DNA from: Paraburkholderia translucens
GTDB lineage: Bacteria > Pseudomonadota > Gammaproteobacteria > Burkholderiales > Burkholderiaceae
Direction of reading: 5' to 3'
Length of the DNA stretch: 64,000 bases
Assembly: GCF_020881035.1 (NCBI RefSeq)
Contig: NZ_JAJITC010000009.1
Location: forward strand, 186,001 to 250,000
Shown: positions 37,958 through 46,851 of the stretch, piece after piece
Layout of the letters: the number at the start of each line of letters is the position of its first letter
Position numbering within the stretch: the stretch's first letter is position 1
The notes under the pieces: model-generated
The model's input: the letters and a program-made list of their open reading frames with translations, nothing else
What the model was told of the DNA's origin: nothing
Database searches by the model: none
Program-made: the position numbers and the translations under genes

Positions 37958-38161
37958 TTACAACGGCTGAATGTTGGCCGCCTGCCTGCCCTTCGGGCTG
38001 CTCTTCACTTCAAACGAGACGCGTTGGTTTTCCTTCAGCGACTTGAAGCCTTCGCTGCGGATTTCCGAAAAGTGCGCGAACAGATCCTCGCCGCCCGCGT
38101 CGGACGTGATGAAGCCAAAACCCTTAGCATCGTTGAACCATTTGACGACACCAGTTTCCAT
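37958..38161 (-). CDS. cspA: Cold-shock protein (CspA family)
   Basis: 67 residues from METGVVKWFNDAKGFGFITS. The RNA-binding motifs are KGFGFI and DLFAHFSEI. It is an OB-fold nucleic-acid chaperone of the cytoplasm. The ATG at 38161 follows AGGAA; an upstream in-frame codon is not used because the protein then fits the family length exactly. A sigma70 promoter about 70 bases upstream gives it a leader of moderate length. Confidence 0.95.
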   Translation of the reverse strand: METGVVKWFNDAKGFGFITSDAGGEDLFAHFSEIRSEGFKSLKENQRVSFEVKSSPKGRQAANIQPL

Positions 38162-38233
38162 TTCCTGTTTCCCTCGATGATTTAAAAAAGCGGGGCGCTG
38201 CCCTTGAGTCAGCCATTGAAATACGGCCTTGCC

Positions 38234-38263
38234 GTTATACGGGGAACCAGGAATAGCCGTCAA
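38234..38263 (-). promoter_or_regulatory. Sigma70 promoter of the cold-shock gene
   Basis: Read on the minus strand: TTGACG (38258-38263), an 18-base spacer, TATAAC (38234-38239). Start site near 38227, giving a leader of about 65 bases. Confidence 0.7.
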
Positions 38264-38510
38264 GTAAACTTTACATATGCTTTTAGCGTATAAAAAGATC
38301 AAGTTCCAAATCGCATCGATTAAAAGCGCTGATCTGTCAAAATTACCTGAATCGATTTAATCCGGCCGTGTTTATGAAAAAACTTCCGAAGCGAGGCTGT
38401 GTAAATGTAACAAAATCGCTCTTTGCGTAAGTGTTTGTCCGACTTGTTACGGCGCGACCTGGCTCGCATGATTAGAAATCAGCGGTAGCGATGCGCTTTA
38501 GGAGGTTGCC

Positions 38511-38759
38511 ATGCTGTTCAGTGAAATTCGCCGCCTCTTCACACGGCGCACCCGTTCGCACGCGAAGGCCACGCCCGATCAGCTCACACAACCGGGGGAT
38601 TCGCCGAACATTTTCGATTTCGATCCGATGTGGCATGGAGACCATTGGCAAAACCTGCTCTCTTCGCCGATGGATGCGCGCCGCTATGTAATGGAAGATT
38701 GGTCCTCCTCCATCCCGGCGGACTGGGACGACGCCGAAGGTGCCGCGCCAGCCCACTGA
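38511..38759 (+). CDS. Small hypothetical protein (82 aa)
   Basis: Begins MLFSEIRRLFTRRTRSHAKA after a perfect AGGAGG seven bases upstream. The N-terminus is basic and amphipathic. The C-terminal half is acidic and tryptophan-rich (FDFDPMWHGDHWQNLL, MEDWSSSIPADWDD). Soluble, no recognised family. A hairpin with minus-strand polarity follows. Confidence 0.65.
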   Translation: MLFSEIRRLFTRRTRSHAKATPDQLTQPGDSPNIFDFDPMWHGDHWQNLLSSPMDARRYVMEDWSSSIPADWDDAEGAAPAH

Positions 38760-38783
38760 ACGGATCCTCAAGCGGCATCCGCA

Positions 38784-38868
38784 AATAAAAAAAGCGCGAC
38801 TGGAAGGTCGCGCTGCCAAAGGTTTGGAGATCTTTTTCGTCAAGAAAAAGTCCGCTTCGAAAAGCAGA
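38784..38868 (-). ncRNA. Candidate small RNA
   Basis: A minus-strand Rho-independent terminator (AGCGCGAC/GTCGCGCT stem at 38793-38814, then a run of seven U) has no protein gene upstream of it. About 85 bases before its end lies a minus-strand TATACT (38875-38880), a plausible -10 box. Between them are a perfect CTTTTTC/GAAAAAG hairpin (38832-38850) and a short CCAA/TTGG helix. This is the layout of an independently transcribed sRNA. No known family recognised and no -35 is obvious. Confidence 0.4.
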
Positions 38869-38880
38869 AATTACAGTATA

Positions 38881-39284
38881 GCGGTCGCGTCCAATTTCGA
38901 TTATTCACACAATTAACAAACGTCTATTGCAGACCCAACAACAATCGCTTTTTCAAATCCATTCCCGTAGTTTTTCTGCATCGTTCGGTGTCGCGTATCA
39001 GCAACGCACCTTAGCAAAATTCCGCCGCCTGATCCATTGAGTGAGCCGCAAAGCCTTTATACACAAGGCTCTAGTGGCAATCGCCCATCGTTTCTCGTTG
39101 GGTAATACTTTATTGCGCAAATCGGAAGATCAACTCCTGGAAGTGTCTCTCTACACTCTGCCTAATCGGAAACCGGCGCGGATCTGTCAACGCGCTTCTC
39201 ACGCGGAATCCGCTTCTCGCAGCGCTCGCGTGAAGGTCTCCTAAGCCAGGGTCTTATACCTCTTACGCTCTTGGAGTTATATCA
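38881..39284 (+). other. Long leader/promoter region of the porin gene
   Basis: About 400 bases, AT-rich at its left end, without a supportable gene. It should contain the porin promoter and possible targets of regulators such as OmpR or small RNAs, but no single site could be assigned. TTGGAG precedes the porin ATG by about nine bases. Confidence 0.5.
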
Positions 39285-40448
39285 ATGAAGAAGACACTCA
39301 TGGTCGCTGCCTTGTCGGGCGTTTTCGTCACGGCAGCGCATGCGCAAAGCAGCGTTACCTTGTATGGCCTGATCGACGCGGGTATCACCTATACGAATAA
39401 CCAGCGCGTCAGTGCTACCCAGCACGGCGCCAACGTTGCGATGACGAGCGGTTCGGTGAACGGCAGCCGCTGGGGCCTGCGTGGCGCTGAAGATCTCGGC
39501 GGTGGTCTGAAGGCCATCTTCACGTTGGAAAACGGCTTCGGCATCAACGACGGCACGCTTAAGCAGAACGGCCGTATGTTCGGCCGGCAGGCGTTCGTCG
39601 GTCTGTCGAGCGACCAGTTCGGCGCCGTCACGCTCGGCCGTCAATATGACAGCATGGTCGACTATGTCGGCCCTCTGGCGCTGACCGGCACGCAATACGG
39701 CGGCACGCAGTTCGCGCACCCGTTCGACAACGACAACCTGAACAACTCGTTCCGTATCAACAACTCGGCCAAGTACCAGAGCGCGAACTACGGCGGTTTC
39801 AAGTTCGGGGCGTTGTACGGCTTTTCGAACCAGGCTAGCGGCTTCGCGAACAACCGTGCATACAGCGCGGGCGCATCGTACAACTGGGGCGGCCTGAACG
39901 TCGCCGCAGCTTACTTGCAGCTGAACGCCAACGGCTCAACCAGCGCGGCCGCAGCGTTCAATTCGGGTGGCGCAGTATCGGGTGACAACACGTTCTTCTC
40001 GCAACGTCAGCAAACGTGGGGCGCAGGCGCCAACTACGCGTTCGGCCCGGCGACCGTTGGCTTGGTGTACTCACAGACGAACCTGCACGGCCTCGCCGGC
40101 ATCAGCCAGGGTTCATCGGGCGTCCCGGGCGGCATCGGCTTGCCGACCAACAGCGCCCAGTTCCAGAACTTCGAGGGCAACGCTCGCTACGCTCTGACAC
40201 CAGCGATTAGCATTGCCGCCGCGTACACGTACACCCGCGCTAACCTGTCCAGCACGCACGTGCACTGGAACCAGGTCGACCTGCAAACTGCATACGCGTT
40301 GTCCAAGCGTACCGACGTATACCTGCAAGGCGTGTATCAGGCAGCAAACGAAAACTCGATCGTCAACGCCTACATCAATGGCGTGGGTAACGCCTCGGGC
40401 AACAACAAACAAGTCGCCGTGACGGCCGGTCTGCGTCACCGTTTCTAA
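39285..40448 (+). CDS. OmpC-type general porin (Gram-negative porin, beta-proteobacterial)
   Basis: 387 residues. Signal peptide MKKTLMVAALSGVFVTAAHA is cleaved before QSSVTLYGLIDAG, the hallmark start of Burkholderia-type trimeric porins. Typical blocks follow: SRWGLRGAEDLGGGLKAIFT, GRQAFVGLSSDQFGAVTLGR and the C-terminal strand VTAGLRHRF ending in Phe for BAM recognition. Sixteen-stranded outer-membrane channel for small hydrophilic solutes. A terminator follows. Confidence 0.95.
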   Translation: MKKTLMVAALSGVFVTAAHAQSSVTLYGLIDAGITYTNNQRVSATQHGANVAMTSGSVNGSRWGLRGAEDLGGGLKAIFTLENGFGINDGTLKQNGRMFGRQAFVGLSSDQFGAVTLGRQYDSMVDYVGPLALTGTQYGGTQFAHPFDNDNLNNSFRINNSAKYQSANYGGFKFGALYGFSNQASGFANNRAYSAGASYNWGGLNVAAAYLQLNANGSTSAAAAFNSGGAVSGDNTFFSQRQQTWGAGANYAFGPATVGLVYSQTNLHGLAGISQGSSGVPGGIGLPTNSAQFQNFEGNARYALTPAISIAAAYTYTRANLSSTHVHWNQVDLQTAYALSKRTDVYLQGVYQAANENSIVNAYINGVGNASGNNKQVAVTAGLRHRF

Positions 40449-40475
40449 GCACTGCGCAAGGCCTGGCAGTGGACA

Positions 40476-40501
40476 GGGCGCCGTTCGCGGCGCCCTTTTT
40501 C
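40476..40501 (+). terminator. Porin terminator
   Basis: GGGCGCCG/CGGCGCCC stem with a TTCG tetraloop and a T run, 28 bases after the porin stop. Confidence 0.93.
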
Positions 40502-40580
40502 ATGTTCGCGCCGAAGTGGGTGATTGCCTCGCCTTGCGTGTCACTCCCTATGCGCGTCCGCCAACGCCCTCGCCTAAGGC

Positions 40581-41150
40581 CTAGCGGCCGCTATCGGGAG
40601 GCGGATACTTGACGTCGAGAATGTCGATCGGCTGCGGACCGGCCGGCGTGAATAGCGTGACCGTATCACCGACTTTTGCCTTCAGCAGCGCGCGCGCGAT
40701 CGGCGAAATCCAGCTCACGTGCCCGATGTCCAGATCGACCTCGTCGATACCGACGATCGTCACCTTGTGCTCCTCGCCGTCCTGATTCGCATAGTCGACC
40801 GTCGCACCGAAGAACACCTGATCGACGTTTTCCTGCCGGCTGCTATCGACGACTTCGGCCAGATCCAGCCGCTTGGTCAGAAAGCGGATGCGCCGGTCGA
40901 TTTCGCGCAGACGGCGTTTGCCATAGATGTAGTCGCCATTCTCCGAGCGGTCGCCGTTCGATGCAGCCCACGACACGAGCTTGACCACCTCAGGCCGCTC
41001 CACATCGATCAGATGCAGCAGCTCTTCTCGCATACGCCGATGACCGGCGGGAGTCATGTAGTTTTTGGTGCCCGCGGGCACTTCGGGCTGAGCGACGTCG
41101 AGATCGTCATCGCCCTCTTCGCTCGACTCTTTGACAAAGGCCTTGTTCAT
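40581..41150 (-). CDS. greB: Transcription elongation factor GreB
   Basis: 189 residues from MNKAFVKESSEEGDDDLDVA. The GreA/GreB coiled-coil (YMTPAGHRRMREELLHLIDV, SENGDYIYGKRRLREIDRRI) and the C-terminal FKBP-like domain (DIGHVSWISPIARALLKAKV) are complete. GreB stimulates RNA polymerase to cleave backtracked transcripts. Compared with GreA it has the GreB-type YIYGK basic patch and an acidic N-terminal extension. An upstream in-frame extension is unlikely. Confidence 0.93.
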   Translation of the reverse strand: MNKAFVKESSEEGDDDLDVAQPEVPAGTKNYMTPAGHRRMREELLHLIDVERPEVVKLVSWAASNGDRSENGDYIYGKRRLREIDRRIRFLTKRLDLAEVVDSSRQENVDQVFFGATVDYANQDGEEHKVTIVGIDEVDLDIGHVSWISPIARALLKAKVGDTVTLFTPAGPQPIDILDVKYPPPDSGR

Positions 41151-41254
41151 ACTGATCCAGTAACAGCAGCTAGCAATAACATCACTCAAGGTTACACGAT
41201 CGGGCCCGCGACACAAATCGCCGTGATGGGCTTCCATTTTTGAATTCTGTTAGC

Positions 41255-41260
41255 TATAAT
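41255..41260 (+). promoter_or_regulatory. -10 element of tRNA-Arg pair
   Basis: TATAAT 14 bases upstream of the first tRNA-Arg. The -35 is not obvious. Confidence 0.6.
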
Positions 41261-41273
41261 CTCGTTTCTGTGT

Positions 41274-41350
41274 GCGGCTGTAGCTCAGTTGGATAGAGTA
41301 CTTGGCTACGAACCAAGGGGTCGTGGGTTCGAATCCTGCCAGCCGCGCCA
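41274..41350 (+). tRNA. tRNA-Arg (anticodon ACG), copy 1
   Basis: 77-nt cloverleaf with acceptor GCGGCTG/CAGCCGC, anticodon loop CTACGAA and encoded CCA. Identical to copy 2. Confidence 0.97.
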
Positions 41351-41424
41351 TCTTATTCGAGGGCTTCCCTGCCGGAAGTTTTCAGGTTTCACCGGTTTAT
41401 GCAGTAGACATCACAGTTTTGCGT

Positions 41425-41501
41425 GCGGCTGTAGCTCAGTTGGATAGAGTACTTGGCTACGAACCAAGGGGTCGTGGGTTCGAATCCTGCCAGCCGCGCC
41501 A
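41425..41501 (+). tRNA. tRNA-Arg (anticodon ACG), copy 2
   Basis: Identical to the copy 151 bases upstream. The two are probably cotranscribed because only the first has a clear -10 box and the only terminator follows this copy. Confidence 0.97.
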
Positions 41502-41507
41502 CCCATG

Positions 41508-41536
41508 AAGGGCCTTCCAATCGGAAGGCCCTTTGT
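41508..41536 (+). terminator. Terminator of tRNA-Arg pair
   Basis: Eleven-base stem AAGGGCCTTCC/GGAAGGCCCTT with AATC loop, followed by a T-rich stretch. Confidence 0.8.
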
Positions 41537-41572
41537 CTTTCCGGGCGCAGTATGCCCCCGTCGGCGAGTCGC

Positions 41573-42058
41573 TCAACGCGGCGGCGACTGAATATCCCCA
41601 ATCTGCCCATCCGGGTGCGGCAGGTCCTCGACAACGCCGCCCACCGTTTGCTCACTGATCGTCTCCGCCCGCATGCCGGTCAGTGCCTGGCGCTCGCGCA
41701 GCACGTCGTCGACGCTTTCGCCAAAATGGCTCGCGACGAATGCTCGCAGCAGGGCGATCCGCAGCGACTCGCCCCGTCCCTCCACTGCGCCGTGTCCACC
41801 GACGAACTCCGCGACGCATACGGCGTCACGCTCGGTTTGCTCACGCACGTCGAGACGCCGCGCACGCTCGAGCACGACCGCAGCTGTCTCCCACGACACG
41901 GACGGCGTGAAACGGCCGTCCCACGGGCGGCCGCGATCGTTGCCGCGGATTGCAACGGTCTCGCCGCTATCGGTAAAGTAGATTTCTCGCACGAAGTCGT
42001 GCAGGCTGCGCGCCACCCAGTAATCGAGCGCCACACCAGCGAGGTCGGATACGTTCAT
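41573..42058 (-). CDS. DUF2591 family protein
   Basis: 161 residues from MNVSDLAGVALDYWVARSLH. The opening L-x-G-x-x-L-D-Y-W-V-A and the W-D-G-R-F-T-P-S segment fit DUF2591, a family of phage (NinX-like) and chromosomal proteins of unknown function. GGGAGAAAGCAG precedes the ATG. It is followed by no partner on this strand. Confidence 0.7.
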   Translation of the reverse strand: MNVSDLAGVALDYWVARSLHDFVREIYFTDSGETVAIRGNDRGRPWDGRFTPSVSWETAAVVLERARRLDVREQTERDAVCVAEFVGGHGAVEGRGESLRIALLRAFVASHFGESVDDVLRERQALTGMRAETISEQTVGGVVEDLPHPDGQIGDIQSPPR

Positions 42059-42177
42059 CTGCTTTCTCCCCGAGGTTCAGGTGAGACTCGTCTTCAGTTG
42101 TATCCTGGGCCGCACGTAAGATGCCTGACCGGCGCGCGACGCGCCAGTCAAACCCGCGCCGACGCCCAGCCGGAAGC

Positions 42178-44538
42178 TCAGTAATCCGCCCGCTCGCGAT
42201 CGATGCGCATGCCGCCTTCGTGTCGGTGATGCCCCTCTTCGCTCGGCCGCTCACGCGCGATGCGCATCACATCGAGGTTCGTGCGCACGCGACGCATGAC
42301 GTTGGCCAGGTGGACGCGGTCGCTGACCTGAATCACGAAGCGCAGAATCGTGGATTCCTGCGACTGATCTTCGTCCATCGCGATATGGACGATGTTCGCG
42401 TCAGCCGACGTGATGTCGGCCGCCACGCGGGCGAACACGCCCTTGGTATTCTTGACCAGCACCTTTACCGCGACATCGAACAGACGCCCCGGCTGCGGCG
42501 CCCATGCCACGTCGATCCAGCGGGCCGGATCGCGCCGGTGAATACGCTGCGCGACACGGCAATCGGTAGTATGGATCGCCATGCCGAGACCGATGCCGAT
42601 ATAGCCCATGATGTCGTCGCCCGGAATGGGACGGCAGCATGCGGACAGCTGCACCGACATGCCTTCGGTGCCAGTAATGACGACCGGCGGCGCATGCGGC
42701 GCCGAACCGGACTCGGCGCGCGAACCGTCGTCGTCGGCATCGCGCCCGCTCATCAGCACTTCGATGCGCTTGGCCATCACCGCGGCGACGCGCCGGCCGA
42801 GACCGATGTCCGCGAAAATTTCCTGACGGTTCTTGTTGCCCGTCCACTGCACGAGCTTTTCCCACGCTTCCGGCGTCACGTCCGATAGCGCGAGGCCGTA
42901 GCCCTTCAACGCCTGATCGACGAGGCGCTCACCGAGCTGCACCGACTCGTTCAGGCGCATCGTCTTCAGATAATGACGAATCGCCGAGCGCGCCTTACCG
43001 CTGCGCACGAAGCCGAGCCACGCGGGATTCGGCTTCGAATACGGCGCCGTGATGACTTCGACGATGTCGCCGCTCTTCAGCTCGGTACGCAACGGCAACA
43101 GCTCGTTGTTGATCTTCACCGCGACGCACTGGTTGCCGAGGTCGCTGTGGATCGAATAGGCGAAGTCGAGCGCGGTGGCGCCGCGCGGCAGCGCCATGAT
43201 CTTCGACTTCGGCGTGAACACGTAGACCGCGTCCGGAAACAGGTCGATCTTCACGTGCTCGAGGAATTCGCTCGAATCGCCCGCCTCGCTCTGAATGTCG
43301 AGCAGCGACTTCAGCCACTGGTGCGCGCGCTTCTGCACGTCGTTCAGATCTGCGCTGCCGTTCTTGTACAGCCAGTGCGCGGCGACGCCTGCCTCGGCGA
43401 TCTCGTGCATCTTGCGCGTGCGCACCTGAAACTCGATAGGCGCGCCGAACGGTCCGACGAGCGTGGTGTGCAGCGACTGATAGCCGTTCACCTTCGGGAT
43501 CGCGATGTAATCCTTGAACTTGCCCGGCACCGGTTTGAAGAGCGCATGCAGCGCGCCGATGCAGGTATAGCATTCGAGCGCACTCTCGACGACCACGCGA
43601 AACCCGTACACGTCGAGCACCTGCGAGAACGACAGCTGCTTGTCACGCATCTTCTTGTAGATGCTGAAGATGGTTTTCTCGCGTCCGGTGACTTCGGCGT
43701 CGATCTTCGCGTCCGAGATCGCACGCTGCACCGATTCGAGAATCTTGCCGACCACCTCGCGACGATTGCCGCGCGCGGCCTTGACGGCTTTTTCGAGGGT
43801 CGCGTAACGGTGCGGGTTGAAGTTCGCGAAGCTCAGGTCCTGCAGCTCGCGATAGGTATTGTTCAGACCGAGCCGGTGGGCGATGGGTGCGTAAATGTCG
43901 AGCGTTTCGCGTGCGACGCGGCGACGTTTCTCCGGCGGCACCGCGCCGAGCGTGCGCATGTTGTGCAGCCGGTCGGCGAGCTTCACGAGAATCACGCGCA
44001 CGTCGCGCGCCATCGCGAGCAGCATCTTGCGGAAGTTCTCCGCCTGCGCTTCCTCGCGATTGCGAAACTCCATCTTGTCCAGCTTGGACAACCCGTCGAC
44101 CAGCTCCGCGACCTTCGCGCCGAAGCGCTCGGCGAGCTCCGCCTTGGTCACGCCCTGGTCTTCCATCACGTCGTGCAGAAGCGCCGCCATGATCGCCTGG
44201 GCGTCGAGATTCCAGCCCGCGCAGATTTCCGCGACGGCGACCGGATGCGTGATGTAGGGCTCGCCGCTCTGGCGATACTGGCCGAGGTGGGCTTCGTCGC
44301 TGAAGTGGAACGCCGCCTTGACGTCCTTGATCTCGTCCGGCGGCAGATAGCCGGACAGCGCGGACGTCAGGTTGGCGATGGAGACGACGTCATGCCGGCG
44401 CGGCTGCTCCGGCGTGGCGGTCGGCCCGAACAGATGCCGAAACGATTGTTCGAGGACCGCGTCGATGTATCTGCGTGCAGACGAGGGCGAGTCGGCGTCG
44501 TGGTCCACTTCCGTGGCGGTGGGCGGGGTAGCACTCAT
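42178..44538 (-). CDS. spoT: Bifunctional (p)ppGpp synthetase/hydrolase (RelA/SpoT homologue)
   Basis: 786 residues. Domain order is complete: the HD hydrolase (AALLHDVMEDQGVTKAELAE, ARDVRVILVKLADRLHNMRT), the synthetase (YKKMRDKQLSFSQVLDVYGF, GYQSLHTTLVGPFGAPIEFQ), TGS (VYVFTPKSKIMALPRGATAL), and a C-terminal ACT domain. The intact HD box predicts ppGpp hydrolysis as well as synthesis. CGGAGG lies before the start. The order gmk-rpoZ-spoT is the conserved stringent-response operon, read right to left. Confidence 0.95.
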   Translation of the reverse strand: MSATPPTATEVDHDADSPSSARRYIDAVLEQSFRHLFGPTATPEQPRRHDVVSIANLTSALSGYLPPDEIKDVKAAFHFSDEAHLGQYRQSGEPYITHPVAVAEICAGWNLDAQAIMAALLHDVMEDQGVTKAELAERFGAKVAELVDGLSKLDKMEFRNREEAQAENFRKMLLAMARDVRVILVKLADRLHNMRTLGAVPPEKRRRVARETLDIYAPIAHRLGLNNTYRELQDLSFANFNPHRYATLEKAVKAARGNRREVVGKILESVQRAISDAKIDAEVTGREKTIFSIYKKMRDKQLSFSQVLDVYGFRVVVESALECYTCIGALHALFKPVPGKFKDYIAIPKVNGYQSLHTTLVGPFGAPIEFQVRTRKMHEIAEAGVAAHWLYKNGSADLNDVQKRAHQWLKSLLDIQSEAGDSSEFLEHVKIDLFPDAVYVFTPKSKIMALPRGATALDFAYSIHSDLGNQCVAVKINNELLPLRTELKSGDIVEVITAPYSKPNPAWLGFVRSGKARSAIRHYLKTMRLNESVQLGERLVDQALKGYGLALSDVTPEAWEKLVQWTGNKNRQEIFADIGLGRRVAAVMAKRIEVLMSGRDADDDGSRAESGSAPHAPPVVITGTEGMSVQLSACCRPIPGDDIMGYIGIGLGMAIHTTDCRVAQRIHRRDPARWIDVAWAPQPGRLFDVAVKVLVKNTKGVFARVAADITSADANIVHIAMDEDQSQESTILRFVIQVSDRVHLANVMRRVRTNLDVMRIARERPSEEGHHRHEGGMRIDRERADY

Positions 44539-44637
44539 GGTCGCCTCCGGTAGCGGTCAGGGTTGGACGCAGTTCTGCACGTTGAGCAAACCGGTGTGGC
44601 GAATACCGGGCAAATCGAAAACGAAAAAACGTGCGCC

Positions 44638-44841
44638 TTAGACCGGCACCTTCTTCAGCATTTCAACGCCGACCTGACCCGACGCGATTTCACGCAGTGC
44701 GAGGACGGTGGGCTTGTCGCGGCTTTCGATCTTCGGCGTGTGCCCTTGAGCGAGCTGACGGGCGCGATAGGTTGCGGCAAGCGCGAGTTCGAAACGGTTC
44801 GGGATCTGTTTGAGGCAGTCTTCGACGGTAATGCGGGCCAT
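44638..44841 (-). CDS. rpoZ: RNA polymerase omega subunit
   Basis: 67 residues beginning MARITVEDCLKQIPNRFELA, with the R-A-R-Q-L and KPTVLALREIASGQV segments of omega. It assists RNA polymerase assembly and ppGpp binding. It lies between gmk and spoT in the same direction. Confidence 0.97.
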   Translation of the reverse strand: MARITVEDCLKQIPNRFELALAATYRARQLAQGHTPKIESRDKPTVLALREIASGQVGVEMLKKVPV

Positions 44842-44901
44842 GTTGGGTTCCTTCTCAGTATGTTGCTTATTCTACCTTATGTGCCTGACGGCACGCCGCG
44901 C

Positions 44902-45588
44902 TCACGCGTGCGGCAAGTGGATGCCGAGCTGCATGAAAAGCTGCGTGTGACGCGCATACTGCGACGCGAAGCGCGAACGCGTCGCGCCGACGAGGCACTG
45001 CAATTCGGCGAGCGCGCGATCGAAGTTCTCGTTGATCACAACGTACTCCGCTTCAGCCGCATGCGCCATCTCGCCACCCGCCGCGAGCAGGCGTCGCGTG
45101 ATGACGTTCGGCTCGTCCTGGCCGCGCTTTTTCAGGCGCTCTTCGAGCGCTTCGAGCGACGGCGGCAGAATAAAAATTTCCACCGCGTTGTGGAACTGCT
45201 TCTTCACCTGCTGCGCGCCCTGCCAGTCGATTTCGAGCAGCACGTCATGGCCGTTTTTCATCTGCTCCTCGATCCACACGCGCGACGTGCCGTAGTAGTT
45301 GCCGTGCACTTCCGCGCTTTCGAGGAACTCGCCCGCGTCGTGGCGGCGCATGAAATCCTCGACCGTCGTGAAGTGATAGTGCTCGCCGTCCTGCTCCTTC
45401 GGACGCGGCGGGCGCGTCGTGTACGAGATCGATAGACGGATCTCGTCGTCGCCCGCGAGCAGCGCGTTCACGAGCGTCGACTTGCCCGCGCCCGACGGCG
45501 CGACGACCATGAACAGGTTGCCGGGATATGCGCCCGCGTACGGATGGCGCGGCGCGCCGGGTTCGCGTGGGTGGTGGTCGGTCATCAT
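44902..45588 (-). CDS. gmk: Guanylate kinase
   Basis: 228 residues. The P-loop VVAPSGAGKSTLVNALL is at about 28-44, followed by SYTTRPPRPKEQDGEHYHF (GMP binding), GNYYGTS and DVLLEIDWQGAQQVKK. It phosphorylates GMP to GDP. There are about 20 extra N-terminal residues compared with E. coli, so a later start is possible, but none is better supported. Confidence 0.95.
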   Translation of the reverse strand: MMTDHHPREPGAPRHPYAGAYPGNLFMVVAPSGAGKSTLVNALLAGDDEIRLSISYTTRPPRPKEQDGEHYHFTTVEDFMRRHDAGEFLESAEVHGNYYGTSRVWIEEQMKNGHDVLLEIDWQGAQQVKKQFHNAVEIFILPPSLEALEERLKKRGQDEPNVITRRLLAAGGEMAHAAEAEYVVINENFDRALAELQCLVGATRSRFASQYARHTQLFMQLGIHLPHA

Positions 45589-45604
45589 GTGTAGTGCTCC
45601 AGCC

Positions 45605-46528
45605 TTATTCGAGATTCTGTACCTGCTCGCGCATCTGTTCGATCAGGAGCTTCAGCGTCATCGACGAATCCGCGAGTTCCTTCGCCGCCGCCTTCGAACC
45701 GAGCGTATTCGCTTCGCGGTTCAGCTCCTGCATCATGAAGTCGAGCCGCTTGCCGACCTTGCCGCCCTTCTCGATCACGTGACGCGTTTCGTTCAGATGC
45801 GCGGTGAGACGCGACAGCTCTTCGGCGATGTCGATGCGAATGCCGTACATCGTCACTTCCTGGCGGATCCGCTCGTTGATCTCTTCGCGCGACACGATCG
45901 TCGCGGCCGCATCCGGCGCGGCAATGCCGAGCGCCTCCTGCAAACGCTCGACGATCTTCTGCTGCTGCCGCGCAATCAGCTCCGGCACGAGCGGCGTGAT
46001 CTTCGCCACGATGGCTTCCATTTCGGTGACGTTGGCGAGCAGCATCGTCGCGAGTTGCGCGCCTTCGCGCGCACGCACGTCGATCAGCTCCGCGATCGCC
46101 TGTTTGCCGCATGCGAGCACCGCGTCGCGCAGCGTCTCGGGCGCGATGCCGCTTTCGGCGAGCACGCCGGGCCAGCGCAGGATCTCACCGGTGCGCAGAC
46201 GGCCGGCTTCAGGAAACGTGACGAGCACCGTTTGCTCGAGCTGCGCGAGTTGCGAGAGTGCATCGCGATTGATCGCGCCCGCGTTCGCCGACTGCTCGCT
46301 GCGCTGCAGATTCACGCGAATGTCGACCTTGCCGCGCGACAGCTTGTGCATGAGCATCTCGCGCAGCGTCGGTTCGACGACGCGCACGTCTTCCGGCATG
46401 CGGAAATTCAGATCGAGAAAGCGCGAATTCACCGTGCGCAGTTCGACCGACACGCTCACGCCGCCAGTGCCCGAAGCCGCCACGAGTTCGCGCGTGGCGC
46501 TCGCATAGCCAGTCATGCTGTAGATCAT
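45605..46528 (-). CDS. YicC-family endoribonuclease-like protein
   Basis: 307 residues from MIYSMTGYASATREL, the invariant family start. The C-terminal DUF1732 block GGKVGKRLDFMMQELNREAN and TLGSKAAAKELADSSM is present. YicC proteins are reported RNases that affect small-RNA turnover; the role here is inferred from homology. It lies 16 bases upstream of gmk and is the first gene of the operon. Confidence 0.93.
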   Translation of the reverse strand: MIYSMTGYASATRELVAASGTGGVSVSVELRTVNSRFLDLNFRMPEDVRVVEPTLREMLMHKLSRGKVDIRVNLQRSEQSANAGAINRDALSQLAQLEQTVLVTFPEAGRLRTGEILRWPGVLAESGIAPETLRDAVLACGKQAIAELIDVRAREGAQLATMLLANVTEMEAIVAKITPLVPELIARQQQKIVERLQEALGIAAPDAAATIVSREEINERIRQEVTMYGIRIDIAEELSRLTAHLNETRHVIEKGGKVGKRLDFMMQELNREANTLGSKAAAKELADSSMTLKLLIEQMREQVQNLE

Positions 46529-46851
46529 CGTATTTCTCGCGATTGCGGCCATGCGTTGGACATGACCTGAGAAGCGGGTCGCCCGGCGTGTACGAGACGC
46601 GGGGCGGGGAACCGGCATTATCCCATTTTTGCCGGCGCCATCCGCTCGTGAGCGAGCAGGGATGCGGCTCGGCGCGCGGCCGCTTGCATGGAACGGATCG
46701 CCGCTCATCGAGACAATGCCCCTGGCGAGTTCAAACCGCACGCGTCGCCCACCACTTCGCGCGCCACCCGTATCGGCAACCGCCCCATCCGATCGGCGGT
46801 AAAATTACCGTTTTCCTGCGCCCTCTTCCGGCCCATCCCAACCATTCCGAC

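Noticed and set aside
41274..41501. Twin identical tRNA-Arg genes as flanks of a mobile insertion
   Set aside because: Only 74 bases separate them and nothing is inserted; simple tandem gene duplication.
42973..44553. 526-codon open frame antisense to spoT
   Set aside because: Shadow of spoT; composition is Arg/Ala/Asp-rich without motifs, while the spoT frame has full domain content.
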